Shown here piece by piece: positions 18,910 through 27,256 of a DNA stretch of 64,000 nucleotides (position 1 is its first letter; every line of letters starts with the position of its first letter). The stretch comes from Thalassotalea eurytherma (lineage in GTDB: Bacteria > Pseudomonadota > Gammaproteobacteria > Enterobacterales > Alteromonadaceae). The stretch lies in NCBI RefSeq assembly GCF_030161415.1, contig NZ_BSSU01000011.1, positions 62,001-126,000 on the forward strand, given 5' to 3'. Both the position numbers and the translations under genes were made by a program. The notes under the pieces were generated by a model. It made no database searches. It saw only the letters and a list, made by a program, of their open reading frames with translations, and had not been told where the DNA came from.

Positions 18910-21900
18910 ATGTTATATTCGTCAAAGGCTGATTTATTCGAAAGAGTTGTTGTGCAAAATAAAGATAATAAAACGCGATTGTTTCAACGTTATAACCGAT
19001 TAGTTTTCTCGGTTTTTATCGTAGTAGGTTTACTCGCCGTTATTATTGCAATTTCACGTTATTACGCTTCTGTAGAGGAGCATCAAACTCGCCGATTTCA
19101 GCAGCTTTTAAGCAATACTGATTTACTAGATCAGCGATTAGCTTTAGGTATTAATACCATTAATAACCTTTCTAGTCTTGCTCAATACCATTTAAAAAAC
19201 CATGCACTTACATTAGCGCCATTACCCAGACTGGTTGATGATAAAGAGGGCTTCTATCTTGATATCATTCACTTTGACGATAAAACATTAATTAATAATG
19301 TAACGGGTAACGGCAGCGTTGCTGATTTGTCAGAGCCTACGTTAAATGAAATCAAGATGACGCAGCAAATTGGCCCTGCCTTTGCCAGTGCGGTCAATGT
19401 TATCCCTGAAGCGTCTTGGCTTTACTATATTTCTAATCGCCAATTTGTCAGTATTTACCCTTGGGTAGATAAGGAGCAGTGGCGCTTTAATGCGAGTAGT
19501 CGTCAAAGCCCTCACTATTTAGCCTTGAGTCGGTTAGGGCAAGATGAACTTTATTGGTCTTCACCTTATATGGATACCGCGGGCACAGGTGCTAGCTTTT
19601 CTTTAGGCCAAGGGGTTTATAACCAATCTCGATTTATGGGGGCTTTAGTACTCGATTTCAATTTAACTAAGCTTTCTCAATATTTGACGAAAAGACCAAG
19701 TGATAACGCATCTATCGTTGTTGTAAACGCGCAACAAAAACTGATGATTAATTACCCTCATGAAACAACAGAAGAGCAGCAACTGGTGTCATGGCTAGAT
19801 ATTGCTCCCGCTGAATTACAAGAGTTAAGCCTTGCTGATATCAATTCAAGAGGCCCTTTTTTCAAAAAGAATGGTTGGTGGGTTGAAGTGGTTCAGCTCA
19901 AGTCGAATGGTTGGTCTATTATTCAATATCAGCCTTACAATTCCTTCATTTCTCCCATTATAAGAGACGCGATAGTTAGTTTTATTTGGATTATGGGGAC
20001 ACTTTTTGTTGTTGTTCTTGTGCTGTACCTTCTTACCTTAGGCAGTTTTATTAAGCCGACCAAGAGCTTTATTCAACATATCGAAAATTCAGCTAAAGGC
20101 GATCCAGGCAAAGAGAAACCTCCGCTTGGTTGGCATTATTGGTACCAGTTGGTAGAAAATATATTTGGTCAAAACCGCAGCTTGATGCAGAAATTAAAAG
20201 ATCATAACTCTGAGCTAGATCAGCGTGTAGCAGAGCAAACCAGTGCACTAAGAGCGAAAAGCGAACAGCATGAGCGAGACTTTGCGCAATTAGTTTCTAT
20301 CGTTAATGCGATTCCTGAACTAATTATTTTCACTGATCCTAAAGGCTTAACAATTGGGGTTAATCGCGCGTTTAAGAAGTTTATATCTGTCGAAGATGAG
20401 AGCTTAATTGGTAAAGACGCGTCAAACTTATTACCTAAAGCCATTGGTCAGGTACTTGAGCACTTTGTTCATTTGACTAAGCAAGGTAATGACAGCTCGT
20501 TAAATATTCGCAATGTTGAGGTGAACGACCAGCACTTTGATATTTATTGTGGTTACGTGTTTAGTGATGAAAAAGCCATTCTTGGTAGCGTATTCATTAT
20601 TCGAGATGTGACTAATCAGCATGCTACCGAACTCGCCATAATGAAAGCTAAAGAGCATGCCGAAGATGCCAACCAAGCAAAAAGTCAGTTCTTGGCAAAT
20701 ATGAGTCACGAGATTCGCACACCGATTAATGCTATTGACGGTATGATGTCAGTACTCGAAAATACAACAATAACACCTTTGCAGATGCAGTATATTACTA
20801 CAGCTCAATCTGCATCATCATCGTTATTGCGACTTGTTGATGAGCTGCTCGACTTAGCAAAAGTTGAGTCTGGCAATATGCAGTTATATTACGGTAGCTA
20901 TTCTCTAGATAAAATTATTGAGCAGGCCGTTGAATTCAATTTAAGCAAGGCGAAACAAAAAGGCCTCGATTTTATTATTGAGTTATCGCCTTTATTACCC
21001 GCTAAAGTAAAAACAGATGAAGGTCGACTTGTTCAAGTATTAAATAACATCTTAAATAACGCCGTGAAGTTTACTCGCAGTGGTTCTATTAAGTTATATG
21101 TGAATACTTACATCAGAGCAAAGCATCAAAACCAAACTAAAATACGCTTTTCTATCACCGATACCGGTATAGGTATCAAGCCTGATGCACAAAAGGATTT
21201 GTTTAACGCGTTTACTCAAGTTGATGAGTCTATGACCCGAGAGTACGGTGGTACTGGTTTAGGTTTAGCAATTTGCCAACAAATTGTTAGTTTGATGGGC
21301 GGGACAATCAAAATAGACTCAGCTTTAGGCAAAGGCAGTGAATTTAGCTTTGAAGTGCTTTTTGATGACGTGATTTATCATTCACCGTTAAATCACCAAA
21401 TTGAGATTGCAAGTTTAGCGGCGTCAATTAGTGAAAATGCGGTTGAAGGCATTAATCAATTAGCGGTTAATGTGCGTAAGTTAACAGATATAGCTAACCT
21501 ATCAGTAGTAGAGCAAGATACTGTGTTAGTGATTGATACGGAACAAGCAAATGATGAAGATTTGTTTAAAAACTTACTCGAATTTAGTCATCAACATTAT
21601 TGTCATTGGCAACATATTAAAGCTGTTGGTATTTTACTGCCAGAGCGCAAAGAAAAAATAGCAGCTATTGAAAAACAAGCCATGTCGTTGAACTTACCTT
21701 ATTTGTTTATTGAACAACCTATCTACCGTTCAACGCTATTATCACTTTGCAAAATGGAAATGCAGCAACAAAACCAAGCACTTAAAAACCGCTTGATAGA
21801 AAGCCCAGCAAACGACTCGTTATTGCAAAATAAGCGAGTCTTGCTTGTTGAAGATAACTTAGTTAATCAAATGGTTGCCAAACAGCTTTTGTCAGCAATG

Positions 21901-22209
21901 GGTATTGACGCAAAAATTGCAGAAAACGGTCAGCAGGCGCTAGAAATGGTAAAAAAAGAGGACTTTGAACTTGTCTTGATGGATATTCAAATGCCTGTGA
22001 TGGATGGATTAACAGCGACCCGAAAAATTAGAGCAATGAAACAATTTGAAAACTTACCCATTATTGCAATGACTGCCCATGCACGAGAAGAAGACCGACA
22101 GAACAGTTTTCAAGCCGGCATGAATCTTCACATTGCTAAGCCTGTAACGGCAAAAATCTTGAAACAGGGAATGCTTGAGGTCTTAAATTTGAATCAACAA
22201 GTCAGTTGA
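18910..22209 (+). CDS. hybrid sensor histidine kinase/response regulator
   Basis: 1099 aa inner-membrane hybrid kinase. TM1 is at about 31-51, followed by a periplasmic sensor of some 300 residues with double-Cache-like character, and TM2 at about 354-378. A cytoplasmic coiled linker and PAS domain (about 460-580) precede HisKA with the phospho-acceptor His600 in HEIRTPINAI. The HATPase domain has NILNNAVKF, DTGIGI and GGTGLGLAI. A poorly conserved stretch (about 835-970) leads to a C-terminal receiver with LLVEDN and the phospho-acceptor Asp1025 (MDIQMPVMDG). There is no Hpt domain, so the relay partner is elsewhere. The ATG at 18910 lacks a ribosome site; GTG 18952 with AAAGAG 5 nt upstream is a credible alternative start, removing 14 residues. 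Confidence 0.92.
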   Translation: MLYSSKADLFERVVVQNKDNKTRLFQRYNRLVFSVFIVVGLLAVIIAISRYYASVEEHQTRRFQQLLSNTDLLDQRLALGINTINNLSSLAQYHLKNHALTLAPLPRLVDDKEGFYLDIIHFDDKTLINNVTGNGSVADLSEPTLNEIKMTQQIGPAFASAVNVIPEASWLYYISNRQFVSIYPWVDKEQWRFNASSRQSPHYLALSRLGQDELYWSSPYMDTAGTGASFSLGQGVYNQSRFMGALVLDFNLTKLSQYLTKRPSDNASIVVVNAQQKLMINYPHETTEEQQLVSWLDIAPAELQELSLADINSRGPFFKKNGWWVEVVQLKSNGWSIIQYQPYNSFISPIIRDAIVSFIWIMGTLFVVVLVLYLLTLGSFIKPTKSFIQHIENSAKGDPGKEKPPLGWHYWYQLVENIFGQNRSLMQKLKDHNSELDQRVAEQTSALRAKSEQHERDFAQLVSIVNAIPELIIFTDPKGLTIGVNRAFKKFISVEDESLIGKDASNLLPKAIGQVLEHFVHLTKQGNDSSLNIRNVEVNDQHFDIYCGYVFSDEKAILGSVFIIRDVTNQHATELAIMKAKEHAEDANQAKSQFLANMSHEIRTPINAIDGMMSVLENTTITPLQMQYITTAQSASSSLLRLVDELLDLAKVESGNMQLYYGSYSLDKIIEQAVEFNLSKAKQKGLDFIIELSPLLPAKVKTDEGRLVQVLNNILNNAVKFTRSGSIKLYVNTYIRAKHQNQTKIRFSITDTGIGIKPDAQKDLFNAFTQVDESMTREYGGTGLGLAICQQIVSLMGGTIKIDSALGKGSEFSFEVLFDDVIYHSPLNHQIEIASLAASISENAVEGINQLAVNVRKLTDIANLSVVEQDTVLVIDTEQANDEDLFKNLLEFSHQHYCHWQHIKAVGILLPERKEKIAAIEKQAMSLNLPYLFIEQPIYRSTLLSLCKMEMQQQNQALKNRLIESPANDSLLQNKRVLLVEDNLVNQMVAKQLLSAMGIDAKIAENGQQALEMVKKEDFELVLMDIQMPVMDGLTATRKIRAMKQFENLPIIAMTAHAREEDRQNSFQAGMNLHIAKPVTAKILKQGMLEVLNLNQQVS

Positions 22210-22258
22210 TAAAACGGTTACTATCTTCCTAGCAATATCTATTTGGCCATTATAGGCT

Positions 22259-23248
22259 TTATTCTTCATCAACCGTTTCATTGACATGAAATTTCTCTAC
22301 CGTGTATAAACCAGCATCTATAGCCTGCTCTGATTGCAGCGCAATTTTCCCAAGTGGATATTGTGCAGGGCCGGTTGGCTCGCCCAACACATAGGTAATA
22401 CCTTCATAAGAAATTGTTTTATCACCTGCCTGCAAAGGAGCATTAATACCCATCAACGCATGGCCATCGATAAACACCATTATCATTTCAATGCGTGGCA
22501 TTAAGCTGCGTAAAAGTGCCGAAGCAAGTGTCACTTTTGAATCGCAATCACCTTGGTTTTGATACAAAAGTTGCATGGGGGGGACAAAGCCAGCACCTGC
22601 TGATGTTTGCCTTGAGGCTAATTTAGAGTATGGGATAGACTGGATAAAGTTGAACGTATAGTCGGTAACCAGTCGGATATTTCTTAACTCTACCGTTTCT
22701 AAAATAATGGGTTTGAGTGCTTTTAGTAATGGCGCAGATTGTTCTGCAATTTTAACATGATCGGGTTTCACACCTTGTTTGCCATCATGGCGCGTGAAAA
22801 TATGATAAAAACGTTGGGCGAGATATTGCTCTTTTGCCTCACCTGATAGGCGCTTTAAATGGGCTGATGCATCTTGCAATGCATTTTCACTCGTTGCGGT
22901 TAACCCGATACCCAGCTGGCCATTATCTCGAGTAAGCTTTATTGATACACCGTCAATAGGATCAGCTTGCCATGCTTTTAGTGTTTTTTTAACGACAGCC
23001 TGTTGCGCGGATAGTGGATTATAAGCACGAAAATTTCTAAACGGTTTAAAAAAGGCACCACTATTTTCAGAGAAGTTGAGTTGTTGCGCGGCATCATTCA
23101 TATCTTGCCAGGCAAAATTAAGACTTACCGTCCCTTCTTGTTGCTGTTTGCTAAAATGTAATTGTTGAGCGCAAAGCATTAACGGCGTCGCTAGAAACGC
23201 GAGACTGAGGGAGAGTTTCACTAAGCTGCGGCAAACTTTATTTTTCAT
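22259..23248 (-). CDS. exported transglutaminase-like protein
   Basis: 329 aa with an N-terminal signal peptide (about 1-27, ending MLCAQ). The C-terminal third contains YQNQGDCDSKVTLASALLR, a downstream GHALMGINAP and YVLGEPTGPAQYPLGKI. Cys, His and Glu fall in the order and rough spacing of the transglutaminase/NlpC-like cysteine protease core, including the GDCD context usual for such domains. No exact family is recognised. It converges with the hybrid kinase, leaving 49 bp between them. Function is inferred from the fold pattern only. Confidence 0.65.
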   Translation of the reverse strand: MKNKVCRSLVKLSLSLAFLATPLMLCAQQLHFSKQQQEGTVSLNFAWQDMNDAAQQLNFSENSGAFFKPFRNFRAYNPLSAQQAVVKKTLKAWQADPIDGVSIKLTRDNGQLGIGLTATSENALQDASAHLKRLSGEAKEQYLAQRFYHIFTRHDGKQGVKPDHVKIAEQSAPLLKALKPIILETVELRNIRLVTDYTFNFIQSIPYSKLASRQTSAGAGFVPPMQLLYQNQGDCDSKVTLASALLRSLMPRIEMIMVFIDGHALMGINAPLQAGDKTISYEGITYVLGEPTGPAQYPLGKIALQSEQAIDAGLYTVEKFHVNETVDEE

Positions 23249-23373
23249 GGTGCTAGGCTTTATAGCTTCTCAAATAGATTACATAACAAGGTTTTAGTGT
23301 AATAAAGCGGAACCTGTTTTCTATTGATAGTACGTTCTCATCGCGCTGATTGCCACTTATTGCTTTACATTTT

Positions 23374-23387
23374 CAAACAATTGTTTA
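23374..23387. promoter_or_regulatory. PsrA-like operator 1 upstream of acyl-CoA dehydrogenase
   Basis: CAAACAATTGTTTA: the AAAC-N4-GTTT dyad described for PsrA, a TetR-type fatty-acid-responsive repressor. It lies about 48 bp before the gene start, in the expected promoter zone. Confidence 0.55.
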
Positions 23388-23390
23388 TAT

Positions 23391-23407
23391 TTAAACGGTT
23401 GTTTTAA
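23391..23407. promoter_or_regulatory. PsrA-like operator 2 upstream of acyl-CoA dehydrogenase
   Basis: TTAAACGGTTGTTTTAA: a second AAAC-N4-GTTT element whose centre is 18 bp from operator 1, nearly two helical turns, allowing two dimers on the same or nearly the same face. Confidence 0.5.
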
Positions 23408-23434
23408 TCGTATGTTTAATTATTAGGAGTCCCC

Positions 23435-25213
23435 ATGGCTGACTATCAAGCCCCGTTAAAGGATATGAGCTTTTTGCTACATGATGTGTTTGATGTTTCA
23501 ACTTTATGGCCATCGTTACCACACCTGGCCGATCATGTAGACCCAGAAACCGCAGATGCTATTTTGCAAGAATGTGCAAAAATTGCTGAGCAAGAAATTG
23601 CACCACTATCAAGAAATGGTGATGAAACCGGTGTTTCATTTAACAATGGTGTTGTTACGACAGCGCCTGGTTACAAAGAGGCTTTCCAAACTTATGTAGA
23701 AGGTGGTTGGACTGCACTCGGTGGTGATGTTGAGTATGGTGGCATGGGCATGCCTAAAATGATTACAGCTTTACATGAAGAAATGTTATGTGGCGCTGAT
23801 ATATCATTCTCTTTATACCCTGGCTTAACAGCAGGCGCAGGCTTATCAATCGCAAAGCATGCTACTGAAGAATTAAAAGAGCGTTACCTAACGCGCATGT
23901 ATTCAGGTGAATGGACTGGCTCAATGTGTTTAACTGAGTCACATGCAGGTACTGACTTAGGAATGATTCGCACAAAAGCTATTCCTCAAGAAGATGGTAG
24001 CTATAAGGTAACGGGCGAAAAGATATTTATTACAGCGGGTGAACACGATCTAGCTGAAAACATTGTCCACTTAGTACTCGCTAAATTACCCGATGCGCCA
24101 GCAGGGCCTCGTGGTATTTCATTGTTCTTAGTGCCTAAGATTTTAGTCAATGAAGATGAAACATTAGGCGAGCCAAACAATGTTAAGTGTGGCTCTATCG
24201 AACACAAAATGGGTATTCATGCCTCTGCGACTTGTGTGATGAACTTTGACGGTGCAACAGGCTATCTTGTTGGTGAACTTAATAAAGGTTTAGCATGTAT
24301 GTTCACCATGATGAACTTCGAGCGTATTGGTGTTGGTATCCAAGGCATTGGTGCGGGTGTTCGTTCATATCAAAACGCATTAGAGTACGCTAAAGATCGT
24401 CTTCAAAGTCGTGGTTTAAGTGGTGTTAAATCACCTGAAAAGCCAGCTGATTCTATTATGGTTCACGGTGACGTGCGTCGAATGTTGCTCAATATGAAGG
24501 CATCAAATGAAGGTTCACGTGCACTATCGACATACATTTCTATGAAATTAGATATTGCGACCTACGGTGAAGGCGAAGAAAAAACGAAAGCTGACGCACT
24601 TGTTGCGTTGATGACACCTATTGCAAAAGCATTCTTTACCGACTTAGGTTTTGAAAGCGCGGTTGCTGGTCAGCAAGTATTTGGTGGTCACGGCTTTATT
24701 CGCGAATGGGGTCAAGAGCAGTTAGTTCGTGACTGTCGTATCGCGCAAATTTACGAAGGCACGAATGGTATTCAAGCAATGGATTTACTTGCCCGTAAAG
24801 TTGCTGGCTCAAAAGGTGAGTTGTTTAGTGTTTTTGCTGATGAAGTAAAAGCCTATATTGCTGAAACGACAGCGCAAAACATGCAGGAATTCATTGCGCC
24901 ACTTTCAACGGCACTTGCAGATTTAGAAGCGTTAACGCAAGAAGTCTTAGTAAAAGCGGCGGCTAACCCAGAAGAGTTAGGCACGGCAGCAAACGACTAC
25001 TTGCATGTCTTTGGTTATACGGCAATGGCTTACATTTGGGCAATTATGGCAGAGAAGTCTTTTGCTAAAGCTGACCAAGATGAGTTTTACGTGTCAAAAA
25101 TTAAAACCGCACGCTACTTCTTTAAACGCATGTTACCTAGGACACAGTCGCTAATTTTAGCGATTCAAGCAGGCAGTGACGTGTTATTTGATATAGAAGA
25201 TGAATTGTTTTAA
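23435..25213 (+). CDS. acyl-CoA dehydrogenase with extended C-terminal domain
   Basis: 592 aa FAD enzyme catalysing the first dehydrogenation of beta-oxidation. The N-terminal MADYQAPLKDMSFLLHDVF is typical of the long gammaproteobacterial/Pseudomonas-type enzyme, unlike the 814-aa FadE of Enterobacteria. CLTESHAGTDLG (about 168-179) is the FAD/acyl-CoA binding motif and QIYEGTNGIQ (about 442-451) contains the glutamate region of the family. The last ~130 residues form the additional acyl-CoA dehydrogenase C-terminal helical domain. TAGGAG precedes the ATG. Two PsrA-like sites upstream suggest induction by fatty acids together with fadBA. Confidence 0.92.
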   Translation: MADYQAPLKDMSFLLHDVFDVSTLWPSLPHLADHVDPETADAILQECAKIAEQEIAPLSRNGDETGVSFNNGVVTTAPGYKEAFQTYVEGGWTALGGDVEYGGMGMPKMITALHEEMLCGADISFSLYPGLTAGAGLSIAKHATEELKERYLTRMYSGEWTGSMCLTESHAGTDLGMIRTKAIPQEDGSYKVTGEKIFITAGEHDLAENIVHLVLAKLPDAPAGPRGISLFLVPKILVNEDETLGEPNNVKCGSIEHKMGIHASATCVMNFDGATGYLVGELNKGLACMFTMMNFERIGVGIQGIGAGVRSYQNALEYAKDRLQSRGLSGVKSPEKPADSIMVHGDVRRMLLNMKASNEGSRALSTYISMKLDIATYGEGEEKTKADALVALMTPIAKAFFTDLGFESAVAGQQVFGGHGFIREWGQEQLVRDCRIAQIYEGTNGIQAMDLLARKVAGSKGELFSVFADEVKAYIAETTAQNMQEFIAPLSTALADLEALTQEVLVKAAANPEELGTAANDYLHVFGYTAMAYIWAIMAEKSFAKADQDEFYVSKIKTARYFFKRMLPRTQSLILAIQAGSDVLFDIEDELF

Positions 25214-25240
25214 TTACTAGATAAAAATATTATTTTAAAA

Positions 25241-25266
25241 AGCTCGCAAACTTGCGGGCTTTTTTA
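25241..25266 (+). terminator. intrinsic terminator of acyl-CoA dehydrogenase gene
   Basis: GC-rich hairpin AGCTCGCA / TGCGGGCT (one G-U pair) followed by TTTTTT. Confidence 0.85.
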
Positions 25267-25426
25267 TTTACAGACTATAATGAATGAGAATTTATTGTGT
25301 TGTAATTTTTTTGAAGACATACAGTAAATCCAAAATGCAGGGAGCATTAATTTGAAAAGGAATAAGCCTTAGGTTACGGGCATTCAATTTATCCCTGCTG
25401 ATATCACATTAACGTTAGGGATTATT

Positions 25427-26272
25427 ATGAAAAAATTCACGTCTTTTATGAGCGGTTGCTTAGTTGTTATTGCATCAGTGCTTACATTGTCAGTTTATGC
25501 TGAAACGGCAGACAACAGCCAAATTTATCAATTGCTCGATCGTTCAGGAACTACACGCGCCATTGAAGGCCTACCTATTCAAATGCAAGCATTAGGTCAG
25601 CAACTCGCGTTAACGGCTAAAAATCCGCAAGAGCACCAAGAGTTTATGACGTTGTTTATAGACTCACTTGATACAGACCGTATGCTACAGCAAATGCTGG
25701 AAAATATTGGCAACAATATGTCGTCGGAAGATATCGAAGGTGTTTTGCAATGGCTACATACCGATATTGGTGAGCGCATAGTTAATGCTGAATTAAAATC
25801 GACTGAACCTGAATTTCAGCAAAATTTTATGTTGTTTATGGCTGAGCTTCAAAGTAGCCCTCCATCAGATGAAAGAAAAGTCGCTATTATGGAGTTTGTT
25901 GAAGCTTCTGGCATGGTTGATCAAGGCATGAACTTAATCACGGGTATGGTTAAGAATATGTTTTCGGTTATCAAAACAAAAAATTCCGAAGACGAAGAGC
26001 TTACCAAAAACTTAGACGATCAGTTGGCATTGATGACGAAATCTATGCGTCCTGCTTTTGAGCAACAAATGGTATTAAGCTCATATTATTTATATCAAGA
26101 TATTAGCAATGAAGATTTAGCAACGTATATGACATTTTTTGAACAACCTGCCGGAGAAAAATATCTAGCAACCATGTATGACGCTTTAGGTGAAGCATTG
26201 AATACTTGGGGCAGAGAAATGATCAGTCAAGTTGTAGCGCAACATGATAAAACCGCTGAAAATGCTGAGTAG
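25427..26272 (+). CDS. exported DUF2059-like helical protein
   Basis: 281 aa. A signal peptide (about 1-26, ending SVYA) precedes an all-helical mature protein. The C-terminal portion, with LSSYYLYQDISNEDLATYMTFFEQPAGEKYL, matches the DUF2059 pattern (helix, then a phenylalanine-rich turn before 'P-GEKY'). A second similar helical repeat seems to occupy the first half (MLQQMLENIGNNMSSEDIEGVLQWL). Probably periplasmic; role unknown. Own promoter and own terminator suggest a single-gene unit. Confidence 0.7.
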   Translation: MKKFTSFMSGCLVVIASVLTLSVYAETADNSQIYQLLDRSGTTRAIEGLPIQMQALGQQLALTAKNPQEHQEFMTLFIDSLDTDRMLQQMLENIGNNMSSEDIEGVLQWLHTDIGERIVNAELKSTEPEFQQNFMLFMAELQSSPPSDERKVAIMEFVEASGMVDQGMNLITGMVKNMFSVIKTKNSEDEELTKNLDDQLALMTKSMRPAFEQQMVLSSYYLYQDISNEDLATYMTFFEQPAGEKYLATMYDALGEALNTWGREMISQVVAQHDKTAENAE

Positions 26273-26322
26273 AACTTAAGGCAGTTATTTAGCGTTAAAT
26301 TGACGTTAACTTTAAAGCAAAG

Positions 26323-26347
26323 GCCAGCATCATTGCTGGCTTTTTTT
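26323..26347 (+). terminator. intrinsic terminator after DUF2059-like gene
   Basis: GCCAGCA-TCAT-TGCTGGC perfect stem followed by seven T. Confidence 0.9.
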
Positions 26348-26400
26348 ACCGTTCAAATTGCGCTTTAGAGAACGGTATTTAACGGGGAAAACGTCAAGTA

Positions 26401-26910
26401 TTAAGCGGTTGTATTGATGATAGAGTCGCCTTCTTCAATATCAAATTTCTCAAAAAGCGAAGACAAAATATCATCTTTATCATGACTGCTAAGCTCTTCA
26501 CTACCACTTGCAGCAGGCTTTTGAGCGACAACTTCATTCAAGTAATCTGTAATATCACTAATTTCTTCAGTGCTTTGCTTAGTGGGCGGAGGTGGCCTTC
26601 TAAATCATTATCTTCGATGAGGAGGTGGACAACTTTCACCTAAATAGTTAGCTACCAGTCTACGTAACCGACTACTGTTATCAACCATTTGATCCCAATT
26701 GTTTTCTTGTTGATAGATGTTAATGAGTTCACTGGCTAAAAGCTGTAGGCGTTCAATTTCTTTATTATTAACATATTAGAGCATGCCTTTATCAATGCTA
26801 CTTTGCACTAATATCATTAATGTGACGATTAATGCGACACTAAAGGCAAACAAAATAAAGAACAGCTTATTTTGAATATTCAGAGAATATAGAGTCTCAC
26901 GCTTCCTTAA
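26401..26910 (-). pseudogene. decayed BaeS-like sensor histidine kinase (N-terminal remnant plus unrelated tail)
   Basis: On the minus strand from 26910 the frame reads LNIQNKLFFILFAFSV then a TM, RLQLLASELINIYQQENNW and CPPPHRR. This closely parallels the N terminus of BaeS (membrane segment, RLQLLSDAL, GNW, PPHGWR). A TAA at 26778-26776 interrupts it where the family has an acidic residue, and a double stop follows at 26610-26605. A different frame then carries an acidic tail (KQSTEEISDITDYLNE to FDIEEGDSIINTTA) to a stop at 26403-26401; that tail is not part of a kinase and I do not recognise it. HAMP, HisKA and HATPase regions are absent, so an internal deletion is likely. No start codon survives. 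Confidence 0.65.
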
Positions 26911-27256
26911 TTAAATGACCAGGTATTTCGTTTCAAACAATAACATTAAGGTGATTATATAAATAGAATGTGCAAACAACGTGCACAAATTTAACTATTA
27001 GGTTTTTAATCTGATGGGCAGTTGAATGTAATTATTACCCTGACATTAAGATTTCTAGGGCTTCACGGTATAAAGATTTTAATTGACTACACTTATTAGT
27101 ACGACCGATTTGAGCGCACATTTATACGCTCAATTAAAACACCTGTTTAAAAAATTTGATTTTCGCTTTTAATCAAGGCACACTCAATCAGCTATTATTA
27201 CACACATAACAAATATTCTGTTTAGAAAGCACCTTAAAGGTGAAGGAGAGGAAGGC
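26911..27256. other. promoter region of fadB-fadA
   Basis: About 345 bp without a gene between the kinase relic and fadB. It carries the PsrA-like site at 27135-27150 and the AAGGAGAGGAAGGC ribosome site before the fadB ATG. Confidence 0.6.
27135..27150. promoter_or_regulatory. PsrA-like operator upstream of fadB
   Basis: TAAAACACCTGTTTAA contains AAAC-N4-GTTT, matching the two dyads upstream of the acyl-CoA dehydrogenase. It lies 107 bp before the fadB ATG. Confidence 0.5.
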
